NCBI GenBank assembly: GCA_963699495.1
Contig: CAVOUB010000008.1
Coordinates: forward strand, 62,001 to 126,000
Reading direction: 5' to 3'
Source of the DNA: JAIBJN01 sp963699495
Lineage (GTDB): Bacteria; Actinomycetota; Thermoleophilia; Gaiellales; Gaiellaceae
Length of the DNA: 64,000 nt
Within the stretch, counting starts at the first letter, position 1. The number at the start of each line of letters is the position of its first letter. A program made the position numbers and the translations under genes. The notes beneath the pieces are model-generated. The model did not search any database and had not been told where the DNA came from. It saw only the letters and a program-made list of their open reading frames with translations. Positions 32,008-40,407 of this stretch are shown in pieces.

Positions 32008-32792
32008 GAGTAGCCGAGGCGGCCGAGCGTCGGCTGGCCCGTCCTGGTCAGCTCGTCGGCGAGCTTGTGTCGCTTCCAGCGGCCGAGCGTGTCGGGCGGG
32101 CGAACGGCGGCCTCGCCGATCGCCTCCGCGTCGCCTTCCAGCCCGAAGAAGTCGTAGATCCTCGCGACGGTCGCGCCCGGCTCGGCGCAGAGGTCCTCGA
32201 AGCGAACACGCAGGTAGCGCGATCCGAGCTTCCGCTCGCCGTAGTCCGCGGCGGCGGCGTTGACGCGGTTCCACAGCGCGATCGACCGGATCGGGGTCTT
32301 CGCCTTGCGCAACTCGTCGCCGAGCACGGCTGCGCCGTGCTTGTTCAGCTGGTTCTGATTCTCCGAGAAGGCCATGTCGCGACCGTCTCGGACGAAGTGG
32401 AGGAAGCGCAGGCCCGGCATGGTCTCGTTCCAGAAGGGGAGGAGGTAGATGCTCCGCGGCTCCTTCCACCCCCAGGCGACCGCGTCCCCGGGTAGACCCG
32501 AGAGGTGATCGACGAGAACGGAGCTCAGATCCGCGGTCATCTCCCGGCGCACGCCCCCCGGCGGGTCCCCCCCGGTCTCGACGTAGGTGTCGATCCAACG
32601 GTCCGAGTAGAAGCCGAACTCGACGGCGTCCTCGTACGGGTTCAGCTTCTGGCCGGTGAACATCCCCCCGGTGCGCAGGATCTTGGCGACCACGCGGGTG
32701 CCGGAGCCGCCCGTGGCACCGATCACGTTCGGGCCGACGGCGGCCAGCCCGGCCGGCACGACGTGGGCTTCGGGGTTCGACGTCTCGCTCAT
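32004..32792 (-). CDS. Sulfotransferase-family protein
   Basis: Transfers sulphate from PAPS to a hydroxyl. The 5'-phosphosulphate loop is GATGGSGTRVV near residue 25 and the 3'-phosphate site is HFVRDGRDMAFSENQNQL, both in correct order, with DFFGL near the C terminus. 262 residues from ATG 32792, which overlaps the flippase stop (ATGA). A 6-codon longer start at 32810 lacks a better ribosome site. It suggests that the exported polysaccharide carries sulphate esters. PAPS-synthesis genes are not in the window. Confidence 0.85.
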   Translation of the reverse strand: MSETSNPEAHVVPAGLAAVGPNVIGATGGSGTRVVAKILRTGGMFTGQKLNPYEDAVEFGFYSDRWIDTYVETGGDPPGGVRREMTADLSSVLVDHLSGLPGDAVAWGWKEPRSIYLLPFWNETMPGLRFLHFVRDGRDMAFSENQNQLNKHGAAVLGDELRKAKTPIRSIALWNRVNAAAADYGERKLGSRYLRVRFEDLCAEPGATVARIYDFFGLEGDAEAIGEAAVRPPDTLGRWKRHKLADELTRTGQPTLGRLGYS

Positions 32793-34324
32793 CGATCTCT
32801 CATGCTCCATTCTGTCGTCGTCGTGGGGCGGTTGACGGAGGGCCCGTCGGGCTCCCCTCGACGAAGCCTGCGGAAGAGCGGCCGCACCAGCCCACGCACG
32901 CGCGGCTCGAGAGCGAACAGGACCGCCCCCGCGGCCAGGCAGCTACTGGCCCCGACGAGGACGAGGGCGAAGAACGGCCGCAGGCCGTCGGGGATGCCCG
33001 TCAGCTCCAGCAAGGCTACCGCGCCCACCCCGGCGAGGCCGGACGCGAGCGGCGCCGGTACCCAGCGGAGGAAGTCACGGGGCCGCAGGCCGGTGATCCA
33101 GCAGACGATCGCGACGTTGACCGGGATGACGACCAGCAGGAAGTAGGCGGCCCGCGACGCCGCCATGCCGATGGCCTGCTCACGCGTGCCGTCGTCGGTG
33201 AGCAGCCACCCCACGACGCAGACCGTGCCCGCCGAGAGGACTGCGAGCGCCCAGAGCGTGATGGCGCGGAGGTGCGGCCTGGCCACGGCGAAGAGGAGGG
33301 GCCCCGTGAAGAACACCACGGCCTTGCCGATGCCGACGATGGCCAGGAGCTTGAGCACGTCCGCAGCGGGCGCCCATTCGTCGCCCATGAGCTCAATGAC
33401 GAAGGGGCTGCATGCGGCCAGGACGAGCATCGCCGGGACGGTGAGCAGCAGCGTCGTGCGCATGCAGGAGGCCACCGCCTCCTTCAGCGCGGGCCGGTCG
33501 TCCTGCAGGCGCGAGAAGAACGGCAGCGACACTCTCGCCACCGGCCTCATGGTCACTTCGAGCAGGTTGTCGACGAAGCGGTCAGCCAGCCGGTAGAGGC
33601 CCACCGCCACCGGCCCGAAGAAGATGCCCATCAGCAAGGCGTCCGCGCGGCGGTTGATGAAGCCGCCGAGGTTGGAGAGGAAGACGCCGCTGGAGAAGCC
33701 GATCAGGTCGCGTGCGTGCGAGCGCGAGAAGCGGAAGCGAGGGCGCCACGAGCTCATGGCCCAGAGCAGGACGAGCTGGGTCCCGGCAAAGCCGAGCTGC
33801 TGGGCCACCAGCGCCCAGACGCCCGCGCCGCGCAGGGCGAGCACGAGCCCGAGCACCCCTCCGACGAGCACAGCCGTGATCTCGCGAAACGCGAGCGCCC
33901 TGAAGCGCATCTGGCGCTCGAAGAGGGCGAGCTGGACCACGGTCAGGCCGTAGACGACGAGGAGCGCCGAGAGCGCCTGGACGACGCTCTCGAGCTCCGG
34001 GACGCCGTTGAGGCGTGCCCACCAGCCGGCAAGGAGGTAGCTCGCGCCCGCGAGCAGCAGGCACCAGGCGAAGTTCAGCCAGAAGGCCGAGTCGAGATGG
34101 TCGTCCTCGAGCGCCTCACGCTGGATGACGGCCGTCTGCACGCCTCCCTCGAGGAAGAGCTGGACGACGGCGATGTAGATGAGGGCGAGCGCGACGATGC
34201 CGAAGTCGCGGGGGCCCAGGATGGCCGCGAGGATCAGCGTGAAGACGAGCGAGAAGCCACGGTCGCCCCAGTTCATGAGGAACGCCCACTTGAGCGAGCT
34301 GTTGAAGGAGCCGCGTTCGCTCAT
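32789..34324 (-). CDS. Oligosaccharide flippase (MOP superfamily, Wzx-like)
   Basis: 511 residues, 12-14 hydrophobic helices and the lipopolysaccharide-flippase entry motif LGPRDFGIVALALIYI and GVQTAVIQRE. It flips undecaprenyl-linked repeat units to the outer leaflet. The C-terminal 30 residues are a basic cytoplasmic tail. Together with the O-antigen-ligase-like polymerase and Wzz-like protein downstream it makes a Wzx/Wzy-dependent assembly route. Ten bases downstream of the preceding glycosyltransferase gene. Confidence 0.92.
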   Translation of the reverse strand: MSERGSFNSSLKWAFLMNWGDRGFSLVFTLILAAILGPRDFGIVALALIYIAVVQLFLEGGVQTAVIQREALEDDHLDSAFWLNFAWCLLLAGASYLLAGWWARLNGVPELESVVQALSALLVVYGLTVVQLALFERQMRFRALAFREITAVLVGGVLGLVLALRGAGVWALVAQQLGFAGTQLVLLWAMSSWRPRFRFSRSHARDLIGFSSGVFLSNLGGFINRRADALLMGIFFGPVAVGLYRLADRFVDNLLEVTMRPVARVSLPFFSRLQDDRPALKEAVASCMRTTLLLTVPAMLVLAACSPFVIELMGDEWAPAADVLKLLAIVGIGKAVVFFTGPLLFAVARPHLRAITLWALAVLSAGTVCVVGWLLTDDGTREQAIGMAASRAAYFLLVVIPVNVAIVCWITGLRPRDFLRWVPAPLASGLAGVGAVALLELTGIPDGLRPFFALVLVGASSCLAAGAVLFALEPRVRGLVRPLFRRLRRGEPDGPSVNRPTTTTEWSMRDR

Positions 34325-34334
34325 CGAGCGGGTA

Positions 34335-35318
34335 TCAGGCGGCGCCGACTTCGTGCGGAGGCGCGCCGGCGGGCGAGGGCTGTCCGCGAGCGGGCTCCGG
34401 ATAGCCGGCGAGCCAGCTCTCCCGCTCGCGCCAGACCTGCCGCCAGGCGGCGGCCCGCGCGTCGCGGCGACGCCCGGCGGCCGCGAGCAGGGCGCGGAGG
34501 CCGACGCCTGCGCTCAGGAAGAAGAGACCCAGCCGTAGGCGCATGCCGCCCCAGTGCTTGCGGAGGAGGGTCGCCTTGCCGCGGAACAGCAGGAGGAGCT
34601 TGTCCTCGCGGGTCGCCGAGGAGACGCCGATCTCGTGCGTGACGACGGCGTCGGGCGTGATCGCCGGCCGGTATCCCAGAGCGCGCGCCCGAAACGAGAG
34701 GTCGGCGTCCTCCCCGTACATGAAGAAGCGCGTGTCGAAGCCGCCGAGCTCCCGCCAGAGGGCGCGCGGCGCGAGCAGGAGGCACCCGGTGACGATGTCC
34801 ACCTCGCGCACGGTGTCGCGCTTCCAGCCGCCGAGCGACTCCGGGTCGAAGAAGCCGTTCCGCTTGAACGTCGTCGAGAGGAGCGCGGCGAAGCAGAAGA
34901 GGCTCCAGAGCGACGGAGCACCCCAGCACGAGCCCGGGTTCACGGTTCCGTCGGGGTCGAGCGTCCGCCCACCGTAGAGGCCGTGCTCGGGGTGCGCGCG
35001 GGCGAACGCGACGAGGTTTTCGATCGCTCCCGGATGGACTTCCATGTCGGGGTTGAGCAGGAGGACGAACTCGCCGGTCGCCTCCTCGGCGGCGCGGTTC
35101 ACGCCGCGGGCGAAGCCGAGGTTCTCGGGGGAGGCGATCAGGCGCACGTCCGGGAACTCGGAGGCCACGAGCTCCACCGTCCCGTCGCCGGAGGCGTTGT
35201 CCAGGACGACCACCTCCACGTCGAGGCCAGCCGTCGTTTCCGCGACCGAGCGGAGACACGCCGCGGCCTCGTCCCGGCACCGATATGTGACGAGCAGGAT
35301 CGAGACGTCGGCGCTCAA
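34335..35318 (-). CDS. Family 2 glycosyltransferase (rhamnosyltransferase-like)
   Basis: 327 residues, apparently starting with TTG at 35318, one base after the acetyltransferase stop. VSILLVTYRCRDEA, VVVLDNASGDGT, NLGFARGVNRAAEEA, and LLLNPDMEVHPGA (NPD variant of DxD) are typical of the rhamnosyltransferase-like GT2 branch; GGFDTRFFMYGEDADLSFRA carries the ED motif. A C-terminal hydrophobic stretch may be a membrane association helix. TTG starts are rare in the window, but no ATG/GTG lies before the first strand. Confidence 0.9.
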   Translation of the reverse strand: MSADVSILLVTYRCRDEAAACLRSVAETTAGLDVEVVVLDNASGDGTVELVASEFPDVRLIASPENLGFARGVNRAAEEATGEFVLLLNPDMEVHPGAIENLVAFARAHPEHGLYGGRTLDPDGTVNPGSCWGAPSLWSLFCFAALLSTTFKRNGFFDPESLGGWKRDTVREVDIVTGCLLLAPRALWRELGGFDTRFFMYGEDADLSFRARALGYRPAITPDAVVTHEIGVSSATREDKLLLLFRGKATLLRKHWGGMRLRLGLFFLSAGVGLRALLAAAGRRRDARAAAWRQVWRERESWLAGYPEPARGQPSPAGAPPHEVGAA

Positions 35319-35319
35319 C

Positions 35320-35904
35320 TCACGCCGGCGCTTCCACCGGATCGGGCTCGGGGGACGGGGCCTCGCCGCTCGGAGCGTAGTCCTCGCGCCTGCGGACGAT
35401 CCGCGCAGGATTCCCCACGGCGACCGAGCCCGGCGGAAGCGACTTCGTGACCACGGACCCGGCGCTGACGACGGAGCCGTCGCCGATCGTCACGCCGGCG
35501 CCGACGAAGACCCGCGCACCCAGCCACACGTCGTTGCCGATGACGACGTCGCGCTCGTTGCGCTCTTGCTCTGCGATCTTCGCGTCCGGCGAGAGGCCGT
35601 AGTCGGAGGCTGTGACGAAGACCTCGGGGCCGAAGCGGCAGTCCTCGCCGATCGTGACCGTGCTGCTCGAGTCGCCCGCCCAGATGTAGGCGCGCTCGCC
35701 GATCTTCGAGCCCCGGCCGATCGTGATCCGCTCGCCGTTGCGGAGCGAGACGTTGGGAGCGATCGTGGCGCCCTCGCCCAGCGTCAGGCGGCGCCGGGGC
35801 CTCACGTGGGAGTAGCTGTAGTAGTGCAGGAGCCTGACGAGCTGGAAATACGTCATCGGGTCCACAAAAGACCGCAAAGCCCCGCTCCAGCTTCGGCTCT
35901 TCAT
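35320..35904 (-). CDS. Hexapeptide-repeat acyltransferase
   Basis: 194 residues with a left-handed beta-helix of [LIV]-G-x-x hexapeptides: ITIGRGSKIGERAYIWAG, VTIGEDCRFGPEVFVTAS, VVIGNDVWLGARVFVGAG, VTIGDGSVVSAGSVVT, then VGNPARIVR, the C-terminal capping motif of the trimeric acetyltransferase family. It O- or N-acetylates a sugar using acetyl-CoA. The N-terminal ~45 residues (FQLVRLLHYYSYSHVRP) fit the putative colanic-acid-type acetyltransferases. ATG at 35904. Confidence 0.9.
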   Translation of the reverse strand: MKSRSWSGALRSFVDPMTYFQLVRLLHYYSYSHVRPRRRLTLGEGATIAPNVSLRNGERITIGRGSKIGERAYIWAGDSSSTVTIGEDCRFGPEVFVTASDYGLSPDAKIAEQERNERDVVIGNDVWLGARVFVGAGVTIGDGSVVSAGSVVTKSLPPGSVAVGNPARIVRRREDYAPSGEAPSPEPDPVEAPA

Positions 35905-36009
35905 CTACCGCATCTCCCTCATTCAGGTCCTAGGCGATTCCGGGCGGTCTGCCAAGTCCAGGGTAACGGTCCAAACCTTCGGTGGAGCCTCCGCCGCTAC
36001 ACTCTGTCG

Positions 36010-36027
36010 ACACTCCTCCTGAAGTGT
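36010..36027. promoter_or_regulatory. Imperfect palindrome at the ribbon-helix-helix start (candidate operator)
   Basis: ACACTCCTCCTGAAGTGT ends one base before the ATG of the following gene. The first half-site is identical to that in the 22417-22457 array, and the spacing is the same. Ribbon-helix-helix proteins usually bind short inverted repeats and often repress their own gene, so self-regulation is plausible. The rest of the 124-base gap shows no further signal. Confidence 0.4.
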
Positions 36028-36028
36028 G

Positions 36029-36271
36029 ATGACGCAGCGCAAAGGCGAGAGAACAGACGACGTTACCCTCAAGATCCCGCGGCCGCTCTACGAGCGGCTG
36101 CGCAAGGTGATCGAGGGCACGGGATTCCGGTCTGTGACCGAGTTCTCCGTCTACGTCCTCCGCGACCTCGCCTCGAGCTCGACGGCGACTCCCGACGAAG
36201 ACGGCCTCACGCACGACGAGGTCGTCGCGATCCGGCGCCGGCTTCACGCCCTCGGTTACCTCGAGGACTAG
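36029..36271 (+). CDS. Ribbon-helix-helix (CopG-like) protein with LGYLE tail
   Basis: 80 residues from ATG 36029 (GTG 36026 is in frame too). The N-terminal DDVTLKIPRPLYERLRKVIE plus FRSVTEFSVYVLRDLAS, both within the RHH strand-helix-helix layout, indicate a dimeric DNA-binding protein. The C-terminal EVVAIRRRLHALGYLED closely resembles the tail of the phosphatase-superfamily protein at 41498-43120 (EVERRLRGLGYLE), hinting at a shared interaction peptide. It stands first in a plus-strand run with a glycosyltransferase and a phosphatase-superfamily gene. Confidence 0.8.
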   Translation: MTQRKGERTDDVTLKIPRPLYERLRKVIEGTGFRSVTEFSVYVLRDLASSSTATPDEDGLTHDEVVAIRRRLHALGYLED

Positions 36272-36285
36272 GGCTGGCAGGCGAG

Positions 36286-37512
36286 ATGAGCCGGGAGACG
36301 GCACCGGTGCGAGTGCTCTATAGCTTCCCGCACAAGATCGGGGCGGACCGCATCTGCTACACCGCCTGGCAACAGGTCGCCGGGCTCGCGACCGCAGGTG
36401 CCGACGTCCTCGTCTTCCCGGGGGTCGTGCACCGGCCGCTCCCGCCGGACGTCCGGGTGTCGACCACGCTCTCGCGCGGACGATTCCGCGTCCCGTACAA
36501 GGCCCTGGGGAAGCTTCGGGCGCTGAGCCTGCACGACCGCATCGTGGCCCGGAGGCTGCCCTCGCTCGCCGACGAGATCGACGTCGTCCACGCGTGGCCG
36601 GCGGGGGCGTTGAAGACGCTCCAGGTCGCGGCAGCGCTCGGGATCCCCTCTGTCCTCGAGCGGCCGAACGCACACACGCGCTTCGCCTACGACGTCGTCC
36701 GGCGCGAGAGCGAGCGGATCGGCGTGCCGCTGCCGCCGGGATACGAGCATTCGTACGACGCCGAGGTCCTCGCCAGGGAGGAGGAGGAGTTTCGCCTGGC
36801 GGATCGGCTGCTCTGCCCCTCGGAGTTCGTCGCGCAGAGCTTCGTCGACCAGGGCTTCGAGCGCGAGCGGCTCCTACGCCACATCTACGGCTACGACGAG
36901 ACCCGCTTCTATCCCACGAGCGGGCCGCGCGCGGCGGACGAGGGCCTCACCATGCTCTTCGTCGGCGTCGCCGCCGTGAGGAAGGGCCTCCACCTCGCCC
37001 TCGAGGCCTGGCTCCGAACGCCCGCGGCCGACCACGGACGGTTTCTGATCGCCGGGGACTTCCTGCCCGCGTATGCCGACAGGCTGGCACCGATGCTGCA
37101 GCACCCGAGCGTCCACGTCCTCGGACATCGAGACGACATCCCCGAGCTGATGCGCACCAGCGACATCATGGTCCTGCCGAGCATCGAGGAGGGCTTCGGG
37201 CTCGTCTGCGTCGAGGCGCTCGGGAGTGGCTCCGTCCCGCTCGTCTCCGCAGCGTGCACCGATACCTGCGTGCACATGGAGAACGCTCTCGTCCACCCCG
37301 TCGGCGATGTGACGGCGCTCGCCGAGCACATCACGATGCTGGACGCGGATCGCAGCTTGCTCGCGCGCCTGCGCGACGGCGCCCTCAGGTCTGCGCCGGA
37401 GGTGACGTGGACGGCGGCCGGTGTGACGCTCCTGGACGCCTATCGCGACGCCATCGAGGGCGTCCGCGGCCAGGCCTCATTCGAGAGCGGCGCGCCGCGG
37501 GCGCACGCGTAG
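36286..37512 (+). CDS. Family 4-type glycosyltransferase
   Basis: GT-B enzyme of 408 residues. The donor-binding C-terminal domain contains LFVGVAAVRKGLHLALEAW, then VHVLGHRDDIPELMRTSDIM, here in parts VHVLGHRDDIPELM, and PSIEEGFGLVCVEALGSGSV, the E-x7-E motif of retaining GT4 enzymes. The N-terminal domain has VVHAWPAGALKTL. It begins 15 bases after the ribbon-helix-helix gene and ends 5 bases before the phosphatase-superfamily gene. Sugar unknown. Confidence 0.9.
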   Translation: MSRETAPVRVLYSFPHKIGADRICYTAWQQVAGLATAGADVLVFPGVVHRPLPPDVRVSTTLSRGRFRVPYKALGKLRALSLHDRIVARRLPSLADEIDVVHAWPAGALKTLQVAAALGIPSVLERPNAHTRFAYDVVRRESERIGVPLPPGYEHSYDAEVLAREEEEFRLADRLLCPSEFVAQSFVDQGFERERLLRHIYGYDETRFYPTSGPRAADEGLTMLFVGVAAVRKGLHLALEAWLRTPAADHGRFLIAGDFLPAYADRLAPMLQHPSVHVLGHRDDIPELMRTSDIMVLPSIEEGFGLVCVEALGSGSVPLVSAACTDTCVHMENALVHPVGDVTALAEHITMLDADRSLLARLRDGALRSAPEVTWTAAGVTLLDAYRDAIEGVRGQASFESGAPRAHA

Positions 37513-37517
37513 CTCCG

Positions 37518-38903
37518 ATGACCGTCTCGAACGTCATGATCATCGGGCTCGATTGCGCCGAGCCCTCGCTCGTCCTCGAGCGCTGGCGCGACGAGCTGCC
37601 GGTGCTCTCGGGCCTCATGGACGAGGGCGCCTACGGCCGCCTCACCTCGGTGATCCCCCCCATTACCGTGCCGGCCTGGTCGTGCATGATGTCCAGCCGC
37701 ACGCCCGGGGACCTGGGCGTCTACGGCTTCCGCAACCGCTCCGACCACTCCTACGACGGGCTCTTCATCGCCAACTCGACGGCGATCAAGGAGCCCCGCC
37801 TCTGGGACTACGCGACGCGGGCCGGCAAGCCGTCGATCGTTCTCAGCGTGCCGGGCACCTACCCCCCGCGGCCGCTGAACGGGGTCATGGTGAGCTGCTT
37901 CCTCACGCCTTCCGCCGAGAGCCAGTTCACCTTCCCGCCGATGCTGAAACGCGAGATCGAGCAGACCGTCGGCGAGTACCTCTTCGACGTGCGCGACTTC
38001 CGCACCGACGACAAGGCCTACCTCCTCCGCCAGGTCTACGAGATGACCGACCGCCGCTTCCGGCTCGCCAACCACCTGCTGGAGACGAAGCCGTGGGAGC
38101 TCTTCGCCATGGTCGAGATGGGCATCGACCGGATGTACCACGGGTTCTGGAAGCTGATGGACCCCGAGCATCGCAAGCACGAGCCGGGGAACCCGTTCCA
38201 GAGCGCCATCCTCGACTACCACAAGCACGTCGACGAGCTGATGGGCGGGCTGCTGGCGCATGCCGACGACGACACCGCGATCCTCGTCGTCTCCGACCAC
38301 GGCGGCAAGCGCATGGACGGCGGTATCCGCGTCAACGAGTGGCTTCGCGGCGAGGGCCTCCTGACGACGCTCCGAGAGCCCGACCGGGTCATGCCGCTGC
38401 GCGAGGCCGGCATCGACTGGTCGAAGACGGTCGCCTGGGGCGAGGGCGGGTACTACTCGCGCATCTTCCTCAACGTCGCCGGGCGCGAGCCCGAGGGGAT
38501 CGTCCCGCCGGAGGACTACGAGAGCGTTCGCGACGACCTGGCGGCTCGGCTCGCCGCCATCCCTGACGAGAACGGCGACCCGCTCGACACCCGCGTCCAT
38601 ATCCCGGAGAAGACCTACCCGCAGGTCAACGGCGTCGCGCCCGACCTCATCGTCCACTTCGGAGACCTGCTCTGGCGCTCGGTAGGCACGGTCGGCGGCG
38701 ACGAGGGCGTGCACACGTTCGAGAACGACACCGGCCCTGACGACGCCAACCACGCCCAGGAAGGCCTCTTCGTGCTGAAGGCGCCCGGCGTCCCACCCGG
38801 CCCGCACGACGGCGCGCACCTCCTCGACATCGCACCGACCGTGCTCGACCTCCTCGGGCTCGACACGCCCGAGTCCATGCGCGGCAGGAGCCTCCTGGGC
38901 TAG
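37518..38903 (+). CDS. Alkaline-phosphatase-superfamily protein (type I phosphodiesterase), copy 1
   Basis: 461 residues. It starts MIIGLDCAEPSLVLERW with the metal-binding Asp, followed by PPITVPAWSCMMSS, where Thr or Ser would be the nucleophile, then VEMGIDRMYHGFW, VVSDHGGKRMDGG (DH metal site) and a C-terminal region with a histidine near HTFENDTGP. Family members hydrolyse phosphodiester or phosphonate bonds, or transfer phospho-groups to glycans. It has no signal peptide. The C-terminal LGYLE tail found in copy 2 is missing here. Stop codon shared with the convergent polymerase gene through CTAG. Confidence 0.86.
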   Translation: MTVSNVMIIGLDCAEPSLVLERWRDELPVLSGLMDEGAYGRLTSVIPPITVPAWSCMMSSRTPGDLGVYGFRNRSDHSYDGLFIANSTAIKEPRLWDYATRAGKPSIVLSVPGTYPPRPLNGVMVSCFLTPSAESQFTFPPMLKREIEQTVGEYLFDVRDFRTDDKAYLLRQVYEMTDRRFRLANHLLETKPWELFAMVEMGIDRMYHGFWKLMDPEHRKHEPGNPFQSAILDYHKHVDELMGGLLAHADDDTAILVVSDHGGKRMDGGIRVNEWLRGEGLLTTLREPDRVMPLREAGIDWSKTVAWGEGGYYSRIFLNVAGREPEGIVPPEDYESVRDDLAARLAAIPDENGDPLDTRVHIPEKTYPQVNGVAPDLIVHFGDLLWRSVGTVGGDEGVHTFENDTGPDDANHAQEGLFVLKAPGVPPGPHDGAHLLDIAPTVLDLLGLDTPESMRGRSLLG

Positions 38904-40399
38904 GAGTCGGTCGGGCGGGGACCGAGGCGCCGTGCCTGCAGACCGAGCGCGGCGATCACGAAGAACAGGATCGTCGCCTGGACGAAGGCGAACGCGTCGA
39001 ACACGAACATGGCGATGCCGAACGCGCCGATCGCCGCAGCGCAGGCGGCGGCGAGGTCGCTGCGCGGCCCGCGGACTCTGCGGGCGAACCTCCCCACCGT
39101 CAGGAGGCTCCCCCAGACAAACCAGATCGTCGCGACGAGGCCGATGACGCCGAGCGAGACGAGCGTGCTCAGCCACTCGTCGTCGAAGTAGATGATCGCC
39201 CCCTCGGCACCCTCCGCGGTCTGGGCCGCCCCGGCCTCGCGGGTGGTCACCTGGGAGCCGATCCCCTTGCCCACCAGCGGCGACTCGGCCCAGACACGGA
39301 GCCCCGGCTCGACATCGGCGAGCCGGCCCGAGCCCTGCTCGCCCGAGCGTGCGTACGCGTCGCTGGTGATCCCGCCCTGCTGGTCGAACGCCTTGTAGAT
39401 CCCGCCGAGCGCGCCCGGCACGGCGAAATGGATCGCGACCGGGAGGATGAGCAGGAGCGGCCAGAAGCGGACCACCTGGCGACCGCGCACCCAGAGCGCG
39501 ACGAGCCCGAGGGCCAGAGCCATGATCACCGTCGTGCGCGAGATCGTCGCGGCGGCCCCCATCGCGCAGATCGCCGCCGCGACGACCCAGAGCCGCGACC
39601 GCAGCTGCGTGCTTGCACGTCCGACGAGGTACAGGGCGAGTGGAAACGCCATGAAGAGCGCCGCGGAGAGCGCGATCGGGTGTTGCGCCGACGCGTAGAC
39701 GCGCACGTTGCCGCCGCGGGCCTCGAAGCCCGTGCGGGACTCGCGGATGAGCGCCGGGATCCACTCGGCGAGGTGGTCGAAGACGTTGTAGCCCGAACGG
39801 GACTCGTAGATGGCCGTGAACGCGACAACGGTCGCGCCGAGCACGAGCGCGCGCACGACAGTGTCCATCGCCGCCTGCGACTTGATCGTCGACGCGATGA
39901 GGACGAAGGCGGCAGGGAAGCCGAGGAAGTAGGAGAGCGACTTGAGCGCGCCGCCGCCCTCGACTGCGTTCGCAAGCTCCCGGTAGTTGAGGATCGCCGC
40001 GACGATCACCGTGCCGACGAGGATGGTCAAGGGGATCCCGAAGCCGAGGAACTCGAGCTTCAAGCGTCCCGTGATCGCCCCGACGATCAGCGCGAGCAAG
40101 AGCGCGGCGAGAACGACCCGGTACGGCTCGAGGTTGAACGGGAGACTGATCGGCAGGCGGTAGCCCCTGGCCGGGATCAGCCACATGACAAGCACGAAGG
40201 CGGCCAGGGCGTTCGGCCATGTGACCGTGGGCGTGGCCAGCTCGCGCATGGCCAGGAGCCCGGCCGCGATGAAGACCGCGGCGCCGGCGAGCGTCTCACG
40301 CGGTCCCAGCAGCGTGCCGAGCGCCAGGCAGGCGGCGCCGAACGCGGCCACCCCGATCGCCGTCGAGCGGCGAGCGACGGGCGCTTCAACGTAGGCCAT
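38900..40399 (-). CDS. O-antigen ligase/polymerase-like membrane protein (Wzy type)
   Basis: 499 residues, about 12 transmembrane helices. A long periplasmic loop after helix 6-7 carries ARGGNVRVYASAQHPIALSA, and a second extended loop lies near VWAESPLVGKGIGSQV, the arrangement of the O-antigen ligase/polymerase family. It polymerises or ligates the flipped repeat units. Nine bases separate it from the Wzz-like gene upstream, so they are probably transcribed together. Confidence 0.88.
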   Translation of the reverse strand: MAYVEAPVARRSTAIGVAAFGAACLALGTLLGPRETLAGAAVFIAAGLLAMRELATPTVTWPNALAAFVLVMWLIPARGYRLPISLPFNLEPYRVVLAALLLALIVGAITGRLKLEFLGFGIPLTILVGTVIVAAILNYRELANAVEGGGALKSLSYFLGFPAAFVLIASTIKSQAAMDTVVRALVLGATVVAFTAIYESRSGYNVFDHLAEWIPALIRESRTGFEARGGNVRVYASAQHPIALSAALFMAFPLALYLVGRASTQLRSRLWVVAAAICAMGAAATISRTTVIMALALGLVALWVRGRQVVRFWPLLLILPVAIHFAVPGALGGIYKAFDQQGGITSDAYARSGEQGSGRLADVEPGLRVWAESPLVGKGIGSQVTTREAGAAQTAEGAEGAIIYFDDEWLSTLVSLGVIGLVATIWFVWGSLLTVGRFARRVRGPRSDLAAACAAAIGAFGIAMFVFDAFAFVQATILFFVIAALGLQARRLGPRPTDS

Positions 40400-40407
40400 G
40401 GCCCGTC

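Noticed and set aside
37440..40220. 926-residue open frame on the minus strand
   Set aside because: It runs antisense through the phosphatase-superfamily gene and out of frame through the polymerase gene, both of which have clear family motifs. The frame has none.
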